Assembly (NCBI GenBank): GCA_023406985.1
Contig: JAEXTK010000180.1
Span: forward strand, 1-64,000
Origin: Spirochaetota bacterium
Lineage (GTDB): Bacteria; Spirochaetota; Spirochaetia; Treponematales; Breznakiellaceae
Direction of reading: 5' to 3'
Length of the DNA: 64,000 nucleotides
Below are positions 49,761-58,385 of this stretch, piece after piece. The notes under the pieces were generated by a model. The model saw only the letters and a program-made list of their open reading frames with translations, searched no databases and was not told the DNA's origin. Positions within the stretch are counted from its first letter, which is position 1. The number at the start of each line of letters is the position of its first letter. Position numbers and translations under genes: made by a program.

Positions 49761-51567
49761 GGCCGCCGTTCCCGATGAGATCCTCGCGGCCCGCCTCGCG
49801 CAGGGCTTCCGCCACGAGGGCCTGATTTTCCCGCTTGTTGAATTGGAGCAGGGCGCGCTGCAAGCGTTTCTCGCGATCGCCGCGGGCGACGTGGATGCTC
49901 GCCATTGTCCGCGGATCCAGGCCGGTCCGGTACATCGCGGTGGACAGGGTGCCGGGGGTCGGATAAAAATCCTGGGCCTGGTCCGGTACGAACCCCGTCT
50001 TCTTGAGGTGCTCGGCGAGTTCGATGGCGTCGTCCAAGGTCGAACCGGGGTGGCTGGAGATGAAATAGGGGACGAGGAACTGCTTGAGGCCGAGGCGGCG
50101 ATTCGCGTCGGCGTAGCGGCGGCGGAATTCTTCGTAGACGGCGTTGCCGCTCTTGCCCATCGCGTCCAGGACGCGCGCGCTCACGTGTTCGGGGGCGACC
50201 TTGAGCTGACCGCTCACGTGGTAGGCGCAGAGCTCGTCCAGGAAATCCTGGCCGCCGTTCTTGTCGAGCAGGAGATAATCGAAGCGGACGCCCGACCGCA
50301 CGAAGACTTTCTTGACGCCGGCTACCCGCCGAACGGCCCTGAGCGTCTCGATGAACTCCCGGTGATCGGCGCGGAGCCGCGGGCAGGGTTCCGGGTGGAG
50401 GCACTCGCGGTTGCCGCAGGCCCCGCCCTTCTCCTGGACCGGGCACGCCGGTCCGCGGAAGTTGGCGGTCGGTCCCCCCACGTCGTGGATGTAGCCCTTG
50501 AAATCGGGAAGCCGGCTGAGCGTCTCCGCTTCGCGGACGAGGGAGGCGCGCGTCCTTCCCCGGACCGCCCTGCCCTGATGGAAGGTGATGGCGCAGAACG
50601 AGCAGCCGCCGAAACAGCCGCGGCTCGACACGAGGGAGAATTGGACTTCCTTGAGCGCAGGGACGCCGCCGGCCTCCGCGTACATGGGGTGGGCCTGCCG
50701 CGCGTACGGGAGCTCGTAGACTCGGTCCAGCTCGGCGCTCGAGAGGGGCGGCGCGGGAGGATTCTGGACCACCCAGCGGTCGTCCACCCGCTCGGCGAGC
50801 GTCGCGCCGCCGAGCGCTTCGGCGTTGCGCTTCTGGAGCATGAAATGCTCCGCGTAGGCGCGGAGCGAAGCGGGATCCGACCCCTTCACCGCTTCGAAAT
50901 CGGGCAGCCGGACGTAGGTCCCCTCGCTTAGGCCGCTCCCGCCGTGGGAGCGCACGCAGGTGCCGCGCACGTCGCGGATGGAATCGATAGCCGCTCCGGA
51001 GGCGAGCCGGCCCGCGATCTCCCGGATGGGGCGCTCCCCCATGCCGTAGACGAGGATGTCGGCCTTGGAATCGAGGAGGATGGAGCGGCGGACGGTGTCC
51101 GTCCAATAGTCGTAATGCGAGAGCCGCCGGAGGCTCGCCTCCACGCCGCCTATGACCACCGGCACGCCCTTGTAGGCGGCGCGGAGGCCGGCGACGTAGC
51201 GGATGGTGGCCCGGTCGGGGCGGCGGCCCGCTTCTCCTCCGGGCGAATAGGCGTCCTCGGAGCGGGGCTTCTTGGCGGCGGTATAGTGGGCGACCATCGA
51301 ATCGACGTTGCCCGCGCCGACGAGGAAGGCGAGGCGCGGACGGCCCAGGACTTGATACGCCTCGGGATCGTCCGGGGCGGGTTGCGGGATGATGCCGACG
51401 CGGTAGCCCTCCGCCTCAAGGACGCGGCCGACCACCGCCGCCGCGAAGGAAGGGTGGTCCACGTAGGCGTCGCCGGAGACGAACACGAAGTCGCATTCTT
51501 CCCAGCCGCGCTCTTCCATGTCGCGGCGCGATACGGGCAGGAAGGCTCTTCGATCGACGTATTTCAT
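49741..51567 (-). CDS. YgiQ-family radical SAM protein
   Basis: 608 aa. The N-terminal YgiQ domain (DFVFVSGDAYVDHPSFAAA near 27) is cobalamin-binding-like, and the radical SAM cluster is CFGGCSFC with Cys318, Cys322 and Cys325. The C-terminal part (APEHVSARVLDAMGK, PYFISSHPG) is conserved. Function is unknown, though members are widespread in anaerobes. It is followed, 10 bp upstream on the same strand, by a NifU-type scaffold gene, suggesting shared Fe-S supply. Confidence 0.93.
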   Translation of the reverse strand: MKYVDRRAFLPVSRRDMEERGWEECDFVFVSGDAYVDHPSFAAAVVGRVLEAEGYRVGIIPQPAPDDPEAYQVLGRPRLAFLVGAGNVDSMVAHYTAAKKPRSEDAYSPGGEAGRRPDRATIRYVAGLRAAYKGVPVVIGGVEASLRRLSHYDYWTDTVRRSILLDSKADILVYGMGERPIREIAGRLASGAAIDSIRDVRGTCVRSHGGSGLSEGTYVRLPDFEAVKGSDPASLRAYAEHFMLQKRNAEALGGATLAERVDDRWVVQNPPAPPLSSAELDRVYELPYARQAHPMYAEAGGVPALKEVQFSLVSSRGCFGGCSFCAITFHQGRAVRGRTRASLVREAETLSRLPDFKGYIHDVGGPTANFRGPACPVQEKGGACGNRECLHPEPCPRLRADHREFIETLRAVRRVAGVKKVFVRSGVRFDYLLLDKNGGQDFLDELCAYHVSGQLKVAPEHVSARVLDAMGKSGNAVYEEFRRRYADANRRLGLKQFLVPYFISSHPGSTLDDAIELAEHLKKTGFVPDQAQDFYPTPGTLSTAMYRTGLDPRTMASIHVARGDREKRLQRALLQFNKRENQALVAEALREAGREDLIGNGGLIPRRP

Positions 51568-51577
51568 ACGGGACGCG

Positions 51578-51802
51578 CTAGACGCTGACGACTTCCTTGA
51601 CCTCGGGGACTTCCTTCTTCAGGAACTTCTCGATGCCCATCTTGAGGGTCATCTCGGCCATGGGGCAGCCGCCGCACGCGCCGGTGAGCTTCACCGAAAC
51701 GATGCCGTCTTCGCTCATGGATACGTATTCCACGTCTCCGCCGTCGGCCTGGAGGGAAGGGCGCACCTGATCCAGCGCGGCACGGACTTTCTCTTCGAGC
51801 AT
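51578..51802 (-). CDS. NifU C-terminal-domain Fe-S scaffold protein
   Basis: 74 aa, a single NifU-like domain with Cys43 and Cys46 in GACGGCP. It receives and passes [4Fe-4S] clusters. The ATG at 51802 has AGAGGAGAA upstream. It lies 10 bp upstream of ygiQ on the same strand and could support its cluster assembly. Confidence 0.92.
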   Translation of the reverse strand: MLEEKVRAALDQVRPSLQADGGDVEYVSMSEDGIVSVKLTGACGGCPMAEMTLKMGIEKFLKKEVPEVKEVVSV

Positions 51803-51847
51803 ATAATTCTCCTCTGAATGATCGATGGTATGGATAGTACCGATAAA

Positions 51848-51862
51848 GGCCGGATGCCGGCC
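51848..51862 (-). terminator. Possible slyX terminator
   Basis: GGCCGG/CCGGCC stem with a 3-nt loop and a short TTTAT on the minus strand, just after the slyX stop. Weak. Confidence 0.35.
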
Positions 51863-51869
51863 ATCGATA

Positions 51870-52082
51870 TCAATAGTGGGGCGGTTTGCGGTTCGGAATT
51901 TCCTCGAGCTCGGACGCGATCTGGAGCATCTTTTCCTTGACCGCCGCGTGCTCGGCGGCGAGCCGGTCCACCGCGGCGTTGCGCTCCACCACCTCGGCCT
52001 GCAGCCGTCCGACGAAATCTTCAAGATACGCGAGCTTCGTTTCCAGGAGCTCGAACCGTTCCTCAACCGCATCGCGATCCAT
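51870..52082 (-). CDS. slyX: SlyX-family small coiled-coil protein
   Basis: 70 aa, fully helical heptad pattern (RFELLETKLAYLEDFVGRLQ) with the family-typical C-terminal RKPPHY. Function is unknown, although slyX is linked to slyD in E. coli. It is upstream of the nifU-type gene on the same strand, with a small hairpin between them. Confidence 0.85.
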   Translation of the reverse strand: MDRDAVEERFELLETKLAYLEDFVGRLQAEVVERNAAVDRLAAEHAAVKEKMLQIASELEEIPNRKPPHY

Positions 52083-52113
52083 GGCCGCGAGTATACGATA
52101 AAGGCCGCCTCCG

Positions 52114-52143
52114 TTGAAAGGGCGCGGCCGGGCGGTCTATACT
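52114..52143 (+). promoter_or_regulatory. Promoter of the phosphofructokinase gene
   Basis: TTGAAA (52114-52119) and TATACT (52138-52143), 18-bp spacer, followed by AAGGAGA (52156-52162) and the ATG at 52167. Confidence 0.65.
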
Positions 52144-52166
52144 TCGGCCAGCCGCAAGGAGACGCC

Positions 52167-53537
52167 ATGGCCGAAGCATACGATTTCACCGTCGAGAGTC
52201 TGGGAAAGGCGAGCGTCGAATCGCCGATCAGCCTTTCCAAGGTTTCGGGCGATTTCATCGTGAACTACGTGGGGGACGACGAGTTCGTCCGGTACGGAGC
52301 GGACGCGCAGCTCGGCGCGCAGGCGGCGCTCGCTCGCGCCGAACTCTTCGAGAAGGCGGGTCCCCGCGAAAGGATCTTCTTCAACCCTCAGCACGTGCAC
52401 GCGGGCATCGTGACCTGCGGCGGGCTCTGCCCCGGCCTCAACGACGTGATCCGCGCCATCGTCCGCTGCCTCTGGTACCGTTACGGGGTGCGTCGCATCT
52501 CGGGCATCCGGTATGGCTACAAGGGCTTCCTCCCCGAGTACAAATTCGACGTGAAACCTTTGGATCCGGATATCGTCGACGACATCCACAAGATCGGCGG
52601 CACCATCCTCGGCACGGCGCGGGGCGGCGGCAAGCAGGTGACCGAGATCGTCGACGCGATGGAGCGGCTCAACCTCAACATGCTCTTCTCCGTCGGCGGC
52701 GACGGAACCCAGAAAGGCTCCCTGGACATCGCGAACGAGATCGAAAAGCGGAAGCTCAAGATCGCGATCATCGGCATCCCGAAAACCGTGGACAACGACT
52801 TTTCCTTCATCGACAAGTCCTTCGGCTTCGATACGGCGGTCCATAAGGCCGTGGAGACGGTGACGGCCGCGCACATGGAGGCCCACTCGCAGATCAACGG
52901 CATCGGCCTGGTGAAGCTCATGGGCAGGGAGTCGGGGTTCATCGCCGCGCATACCGCGCTCGCGAGCCACGAGGTCAACTTCGTCTTGATACCGGAGGTT
53001 CCCTTCGACGTGGAGGGTCCGAACGGCCTCCTGGCCCACCTCACGAAACGGCTCGAGAAGCGCCACCACGCCGTCATCGTCGTGGCCGAGGGAGCCTGCC
53101 AGGACATCCTGGCGAAGGACGCCAAGACCGACGCGTCCGGCAATAAGAAGCTCGCCGACGTGGGCGTGTTCCTCAAGGACAAGATCCAGGCCCACTTCGA
53201 TAAGCTCGGGACCGAGATCAACCTCAAGTACATCGATCCCAGCTACATCATCCGGTCTTCGCCGGCCGTACCCATCGACTCCATCTATTGCGAGCGCCTG
53301 GGGAACAACGCGGTCCACGCGGCCATGGCGGGAAAGACGAAGGTCCTCATCGGCCTCGTGAACAACGAATTCGTCCATTTGCCGATGCGCATCGCCGTCT
53401 CCCGGCGCAGCTACGTGGACCCGGAGGGCAGCCTCTGGCGCGACACCATCGAGGCGACCCATCAGCCCATCCTCATGGTCAACAGCGCGGCCATGGGGGC
53501 GGCGCTCGGCGTCAAGATGCAGCCGGAATCGGACTGA
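52167..53537 (+). CDS. 6-phosphofructokinase, PfkA superfamily (long clade)
   Basis: 456 aa. It phosphorylates fructose 6-phosphate in glycolysis. The key GGDGT motif has Gly where PPi-dependent enzymes have Asp, suggesting ATP is used, while PKTVDND carries the Lys often seen in PPi-type and plant-like enzymes. MGRESGFIA is the fructose-phosphate site. The N-terminal ~85-residue extension is characteristic of the long clade found in spirochaetes and plants. The ATG at 52167 has a good ribosome site; a longer reading frame upstream is not coding. Donor (ATP or PPi) is inference. Confidence 0.92.
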   Translation: MAEAYDFTVESLGKASVESPISLSKVSGDFIVNYVGDDEFVRYGADAQLGAQAALARAELFEKAGPRERIFFNPQHVHAGIVTCGGLCPGLNDVIRAIVRCLWYRYGVRRISGIRYGYKGFLPEYKFDVKPLDPDIVDDIHKIGGTILGTARGGGKQVTEIVDAMERLNLNMLFSVGGDGTQKGSLDIANEIEKRKLKIAIIGIPKTVDNDFSFIDKSFGFDTAVHKAVETVTAAHMEAHSQINGIGLVKLMGRESGFIAAHTALASHEVNFVLIPEVPFDVEGPNGLLAHLTKRLEKRHHAVIVVAEGACQDILAKDAKTDASGNKKLADVGVFLKDKIQAHFDKLGTEINLKYIDPSYIIRSSPAVPIDSIYCERLGNNAVHAAMAGKTKVLIGLVNNEFVHLPMRIAVSRRSYVDPEGSLWRDTIEATHQPILMVNSAAMGAALGVKMQPESD

Positions 53538-53658
53538 TCCGGTGAAGGGCGCGCGGACCCTACGCCCCCGCGCTCTCCTTCGTTCACGTATGCCGCAGAA
53601 AGGGCAGGCGGCCGGGCCTGTAGTCTGCCCCCGCGGCGGCCGCGACCCGCGTCCCTTC

Positions 53659-53689
53659 GCGCCCACGGCCTCCCGTGGGCGCTTTTCTT
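53659..53689 (+). terminator. Terminator downstream of phosphofructokinase
   Basis: GCGCCCACGG (53659-53668) pairs with CCGTGGGCGC (53673-53682) across a 4-nt loop, followed by TTTTCTT. It lies 120 bp after the stop, with no gene in between. Confidence 0.75.
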
Positions 53690-53716
53690 GACGGTTCTTG
53701 CCCGAGGTGCTATTCT
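53688..53716 (+). promoter_or_regulatory. Promoter of the lacI-type / chitobiose-like operon
   Basis: TTGACG (53688-53693) and TATTCT (53711-53716) are 17 bp apart; start predicted near 53723, within the operator. Confidence 0.65.
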
Positions 53717-53722
53717 CCTCTG

Positions 53723-53736
53723 TGAAAACGTTTTCA
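53723..53736. promoter_or_regulatory. LacI-type operator (cre-like palindrome)
   Basis: TGAAAACGTTTTCA is a perfect 14-bp palindrome with the central CG typical of LacI-family operators. It covers the predicted transcription start of the operon, so binding would block initiation. Most likely target of the regulator encoded just downstream. Confidence 0.75.
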
Positions 53737-53758
53737 TGCAGGGGATACGGGGGCGCGG

Positions 53759-54805
53759 GTGCGGAAGAAGAACGAGCGGGGGGCCGCGAGCCAGGCGGGG
53801 ATCCGGGAGGTGGCGGCGGCGGCCGGCGTATCCATCGCGACGGTGAGCCGCGTCCTCAACGGCACGGCGTACGTGCTCCCCGAGACGAAGCGGCGGGTGG
53901 AGGCGGCGGTGGAGGCCCTGCGCTTCGTGCCGGAGAGCGCCGCCCGAGCGTTGGCCGGGCGCAAGAAGATGACGCTCGGCCTCCTCGTGCCCGAAATATC
54001 GGGGGACTTCTTCGTCCCCATGCTCCGCGGCATCGAGCGCGCGTCGAGCGCCGCCGGTTACGAACTCCTGATCCAAACGACGGCCTACCGCCGTTCCGCC
54101 GGTTTCAGGCGGGTGTTGGGCGAGCGTAATACCGACGGGCTCCTGCTCTTCGAAAATTCGGTGGACGCGGCTACGCTCGCGGAGTTCGAGGCCGCGGCTT
54201 TCCCGGTCGTCCTCCTCTACGCGGAGGCGCTTCCCCCCTCGACGCTGCCGAGCGTGACCATAGAGAACGAGCGGGGCGCCGCGGCGGCGGTCGAGCACCT
54301 CGCGGTTTACCACCGGCGGCGGCGGATCGTCTGCCTCGTCGGCCCGGAAGGGAACCACGACGCGGCATCGCGGGAGCGCGGGTATCGCGCGGCCTTGGGG
54401 AAGCTCGGGATCGAATTCGACCCGGCCCTCATGGCTCCGGGCGACTATCGGGCGGCGCGCGCGGCGGATTCGATCCGCGACCTTTTGGCCGCCGGCGTCG
54501 ATTTCGACGCGGTATTCGCGGGCGACGACGGGGCGGCCATGGGCGTGCTCGCCGCCTTGCGCGACGCGGGAAAGCGCGTGCCGGAGGACGTCGCCGTCGT
54601 CGGCTTCGACGACCAGAGCCTCGCGGCCGAGACCGGCATGAACCTGGCGACGGTGCGCGCGCCCACGGAGGAGGTCGGCGGCCAGGCGGTCCGCCTCCTG
54701 CTCGCTCGAATCGGCGGCGAGGAGCGGATCTCCTCGCTCGTACTTCCTACGGTGTTCGTCCCGCGCGCTTCCTGCGGCTGCGCGCGCCGGGACGCCTCGA
54801 ACTGA
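53759..54805 (+). CDS. LacI-family transcriptional regulator
   Basis: 348 aa with a GTG start. The HTH and hinge are at about 14-70 (IREVAAAAGVSIATVSRVLNG, then ESAARALAGRK), followed by a periplasmic-binding-protein-like effector domain (VCLVGPEGNHD, VAVVGFDDQSLA). It heads an operon of sugar-use genes and an operator sits in its own leader, so it is probably an autoregulated local repressor sensing the sugar or its phosphate. Confidence 0.93.
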   Translation: MRKKNERGAASQAGIREVAAAAGVSIATVSRVLNGTAYVLPETKRRVEAAVEALRFVPESAARALAGRKKMTLGLLVPEISGDFFVPMLRGIERASSAAGYELLIQTTAYRRSAGFRRVLGERNTDGLLLFENSVDAATLAEFEAAAFPVVLLYAEALPPSTLPSVTIENERGAAAAVEHLAVYHRRRRIVCLVGPEGNHDAASRERGYRAALGKLGIEFDPALMAPGDYRAARAADSIRDLLAAGVDFDAVFAGDDGAAMGVLAALRDAGKRVPEDVAVVGFDDQSLAAETGMNLATVRAPTEEVGGQAVRLLLARIGGEERISSLVLPTVFVPRASCGCARRDASN

Positions 54806-54826
54806 CGGGTCGCGAGGAGCGTAACG

Positions 54827-56116
54827 ATGAAGATTACGGTGATCGGCGGAGGGTCATCTTATACGCCGGAGTTGGTGGGCGGTTTCTTGGCGAAGGCCGC
54901 GACGCTTCCCCTGGATGAACTCTGGCTCATGGATATCGACGAAGAGCGCCTTGCGGTGGTCGGCGGACTCGCCCGGCGCATGGCGGCCGCCAAGGGGCAG
55001 GCGTTCAAGGTGGTCCTGACCGCCGACCGGCGGGCCGCCGTGGAGGGGGCGTCCTACGTGATCACGCAGCTCCGCGTCGGCCGGATGGCCGCGCGGAAGG
55101 CGGACGAGTATTTGGGCCTCCGCCATGGGCTCGTGGGGCAGGAGACCACCGGCGTCGGCGGCTTCGCGAACGCGCTCAGGACCATCCCGGTGATCCTGGA
55201 TATCGCGGAGGATGTCGGGCGCTATGCCCCCGGCGCGCTGCTGCTCAACTTCGCGAATCCGGCGGGGCTCGTGACCCAGGCGCTTTCGCGGTACGCCGCG
55301 GGGATCGACGCGATAGGCGTCTGCAACGTGGGCATCACCGCCAAGATGCATTTCCTGGAGCTGCTGGAAAAGAAGGGGATCCGGGCCGAAAGTTCGCGGG
55401 CGCACCTGGATACCCTCGGGCTCAACCACCTCACCTGGCATCGGGCGTTCCGCGTGGACGGCGTCGACCACTGGCCGCAGCTCTTCCCCGCCTACCTTGA
55501 GGAGGTGCGCTCGGGGGCGGAGGACGATTGGGATCTCCGGACCATCGAGACCCTCGGCATGGTGCCGAACTACTACCTGAAGTACTTCTACTACACCCAG
55601 GACCAGGTGGAGGCCCAGAAGGCGTGGCCGCCGTCGCGGGCGGAGGAGGTCATGGAGATCGAGAAGGGCATCTTCGCCCGATACGCCGACCCCGCGCTCG
55701 CCGAAGCGCCGGCCGAGCTCATGAAGCGGGGCGGGGCGTACTATTCCGAACTCGCGACCCAGGTCGTGGACGACCACTGGAACGACCGCGGGGGCGTCCA
55801 CGTCGTGAACGTGAGGAACGACGGGGCGGTGGCGGCCTGGCCGTCGGATTGGGTGATAGAGATCCCCGCGCGCGTGAATCGCGCCGGCGTCCGTCCCCTG
55901 CCCGCTTCTCCCCTGCCTCCGGCGGAATTCGCCCTCGTCGCCGCGGTGAAGATGTACGAGCTGCTCGCCGTGGAGGCCGCCGTGCGCGGCGACCGCAAAG
56001 CCGCCTACGAAGCGCTGTTGGCGCATCCGCTCGGTCCGAAGGCCGACCGCATCCAGGCGGTGCTGGACGATCTGCTTCAGACGAACAAGAACCATCTGCC
56101 GCGCTTCTTCAGGTGA
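54827..56116 (+). CDS. GH4 family 6-phospho-beta-glucosidase-like enzyme
   Basis: 429 aa. NAD+- and Mn2+-dependent glycosidase of family GH4. The Rossmann start MKITVIGGGSSYTPELV, the NFANPAGLVTQA loop, the metal ligand Cys in GVCNVGI and the His in GLNHLTWH match LicH/CelF/ChbF-type enzymes. These normally cleave 6-phosphorylated disaccharides. GAGGAG precedes the ATG, 21 bp after the lacI-type gene. Neighbours (ChbG, sugar kinase) suggest chitobiose-6-phosphate or a related disaccharide. Confidence 0.92.
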   Translation: MKITVIGGGSSYTPELVGGFLAKAATLPLDELWLMDIDEERLAVVGGLARRMAAAKGQAFKVVLTADRRAAVEGASYVITQLRVGRMAARKADEYLGLRHGLVGQETTGVGGFANALRTIPVILDIAEDVGRYAPGALLLNFANPAGLVTQALSRYAAGIDAIGVCNVGITAKMHFLELLEKKGIRAESSRAHLDTLGLNHLTWHRAFRVDGVDHWPQLFPAYLEEVRSGAEDDWDLRTIETLGMVPNYYLKYFYYTQDQVEAQKAWPPSRAEEVMEIEKGIFARYADPALAEAPAELMKRGGAYYSELATQVVDDHWNDRGGVHVVNVRNDGAVAAWPSDWVIEIPARVNRAGVRPLPASPLPPAEFALVAAVKMYELLAVEAAVRGDRKAAYEALLAHPLGPKADRIQAVLDDLLQTNKNHLPRFFR

Positions 56117-56149
56117 GCGCGGGCTAAGCAGGGTGAAGAGGAGACCGTC

Positions 56150-57040
56150 ATGGAGACGAACCGATTACTCAAGAGCCTCGGGCTCGGTCCCGCCGATCGA
56201 GCCGCGATCGTCCATGTCGACGACGTGGGCATGTGCCAAGCATCCATCCAGGCCTTCGCGGAACTGGTGGACTACGGGACGGTGACCTCCGGTTCCGTCA
56301 TGGTGCCCTGTCCCTGGTTCCCCGCGGCGGCGGCCTACTGCCGCACCCATCCCGAGGTCGACATGGGTATCCACGCGACGCTCACGAGCGAATGGTCCAC
56401 CTATCGCTGGGGCCCGATCTCCACGCGGGACGCGGCTTCCGGCCTCATGGACGCGGAGGGGTACTTCCCGCGCACCTGCGAGGAAGTGCAGCGCGCGGCG
56501 GTAGCCGCGGCCGCGGCCCGGGAACTCGCCGCCCAGGCAGACCAGGCCGTGGCCGCCGGCATCGATCCGACGCACATCGATACCCACATGGGCGCGGTGA
56601 CCCACGAGAAGTTCATGGGCGCCTACGTCGCGCAGGCCCTCAGGCTCCGGATCCCCGCGATGCTGCCGCGGCCGGACGCGGTAGGCCTCTCCATCATCGT
56701 GGAAGATCCCGCCGCCCGGGCCAAGATGGGCGCCATCCTTCCCTCTCTGGAACGGCAGGGGCTTCCCCTCCTGGACGGCCTCGTCGCCATGCCCTTGGAC
56801 GAGCCGAAGGACCAGCTGGAAACGGCGAAGCGCCTGTTCAATTCCCTGCCCGCCGGCGTGACCCACTTCCTCCTCCATCCTTCCACCGATACGCCGGAGG
56901 TCCGGTCGATCTGTCCGGACTGGGAGAGCCGGGTCTGGAATTTCCGCACCTTCCTGAATCCCGCGCTCAAGAAATTCCTCGCGGACTCGGGCATCGTCCT
57001 CATCGGTTACCGCGCCCTACGGGACGCGATGCGGGGGTAG
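56150..57040 (+). CDS. ChbG/YdjC-like carbohydrate deacetylase
   Basis: 296 aa. Removes an acetyl group from N-acetylated sugars (chitobiose-6-phosphate in the E. coli ChbG pathway). The metal-site motif VHVDDVGMC (His/Asp-Asp), GIHATLTSEW and IDTHMGAV are visible. GAAGAGGAG lies before the ATG. In the E. coli operon ChbG acts before ChbF, here the GH4 enzyme, which supports a chitin-disaccharide role. Confidence 0.9.
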   Translation: METNRLLKSLGLGPADRAAIVHVDDVGMCQASIQAFAELVDYGTVTSGSVMVPCPWFPAAAAYCRTHPEVDMGIHATLTSEWSTYRWGPISTRDAASGLMDAEGYFPRTCEEVQRAAVAAAAARELAAQADQAVAAGIDPTHIDTHMGAVTHEKFMGAYVAQALRLRIPAMLPRPDAVGLSIIVEDPAARAKMGAILPSLERQGLPLLDGLVAMPLDEPKDQLETAKRLFNSLPAGVTHFLLHPSTDTPEVRSICPDWESRVWNFRTFLNPALKKFLADSGIVLIGYRALRDAMRG

Positions 57041-57044
57041 GCCC

Positions 57045-58385
57045 GTGACCTCGCTCAGGCAGCGCTGGCTCTACGCGGTCGCGAACCTCGGCAACGTGAT
57101 CCCCTACCAGGCGGTCGGCGCGGTGGTGCTCTTCTTCTACACCGACGTGAAACGCCTTCCCGCCGCCTGGGCGGCCGCCGTCCTCGCCGTCTACGCGGTC
57201 TACAACGCGGTCAACAACCCGCTCATCGGCTACATCTCCGACCGCACGAAGTCCCGCCTCGGGCGCCGTATCCCCTACATGCGGTACGGGATGCTGCCCT
57301 GCGCGGTCGCGTTCGCCCTCCTCTTCTTCGCCCCCTTCGACGGCCGCGAGCGGCCGGTAGCCCTACTCGTCTATTTCGCCGCGGGCCTCGTGGTCTGGGA
57401 GGGCCTGGCGACGGCGGTGTCCACGGGCTACTATTCCCTGCTCCCCGAGATGTTCACCTCCTACGAGGAACGCACCGACGTTTCGGCGCGGATGAACATC
57501 GTGCAGACGGTCGGCCTCCTCATCGCCGCGGCGCTCCCGGCCGCCTTGGCCGAACGGATCGGCTGGCCGCTCATGGGCGCCGCCTTCGCAGGCCTCGCGG
57601 CGGCCGCGATGTACGCGGGACTGCCCGTCATGAAGGAGGAATCGATCCCTCCGGACGAAGAAAGCCTGCCCTTCTTTCCCGCCCTCACGGCGACCCTCGT
57701 CAACCGCAGCTTCCTCACGGTCACCGTCGCCCAAACCATGCGCTTCTACGCGACGAACACCCTCGCCATGGGGATGATCTTCTTCGTCAAATATTCGATG
57801 GGCCTGGACGCGGGGACCTCCAGCGTCTTCCTGGCGATCGCTTTCGTCGCGGCGGGGATCGCGATGTGGCCATGGCGGGAATTGCTCGGAAAGCGGTACT
57901 GCGCGCGGACGAACCTCCTCATCGCCTACCTCTCCATGGCGGCGGCCGTCATCCCCTTCCTCTTCGTGCGGAGCTTCGTCGGCCTCGCCGTCCTGGCGGC
58001 CGTCGTCGGCTTCGCGCTGGCCGGACTCATCTTCATGGGCGACGTCATCCTCGCCGAGGTGATCGACGAGGACGAGTTCAAGACGGGGACGCGGAGGGCA
58101 GGGATGTACTTCGGCATGAACAGCCTCATCACGACGTTGAGCGGCGCCCTGGTGGCGGTGGTCTTCGGGTTCCTCCTCCCCGCGTACGGCTACGACACCG
58201 CGGTCGACGTGCAGCCCGCTTCGGTGGGCGAGGGTTTCCGCCTCTTCATGGCCCTTCCCCCGGCGGTCGGTTCGGTGCTCGCGGCGGGCGCGCTCCTCCT
58301 CTATCCCCTGCACGGGGCCCGGCTCGCGGAAGTACGCGCGGCCTTGGCGACGCGCCGCGCGGCCGGCGGCGGAAAGGCGGTCTGA
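57045..58385 (+). CDS. GPH-family sugar:cation symporter (MFS)
   Basis: 446 aa with about 12 membrane helices and a GTG start 4 bp after the deacetylase stop. The DRTKSRLGRRIPYMRYG loop after TM2 is the signature of the glycoside-pentoside-hexuronide symporters (MelB/XynP-like). It would import the disaccharide unphosphorylated, unlike the PTS route of the classical chb operon. Confidence 0.92.
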   Translation: MTSLRQRWLYAVANLGNVIPYQAVGAVVLFFYTDVKRLPAAWAAAVLAVYAVYNAVNNPLIGYISDRTKSRLGRRIPYMRYGMLPCAVAFALLFFAPFDGRERPVALLVYFAAGLVVWEGLATAVSTGYYSLLPEMFTSYEERTDVSARMNIVQTVGLLIAAALPAALAERIGWPLMGAAFAGLAAAAMYAGLPVMKEESIPPDEESLPFFPALTATLVNRSFLTVTVAQTMRFYATNTLAMGMIFFVKYSMGLDAGTSSVFLAIAFVAAGIAMWPWRELLGKRYCARTNLLIAYLSMAAAVIPFLFVRSFVGLAVLAAVVGFALAGLIFMGDVILAEVIDEDEFKTGTRRAGMYFGMNSLITTLSGALVAVVFGFLLPAYGYDTAVDVQPASVGEGFRLFMALPPAVGSVLAAGALLLYPLHGARLAEVRAALATRRAAGGGKAV

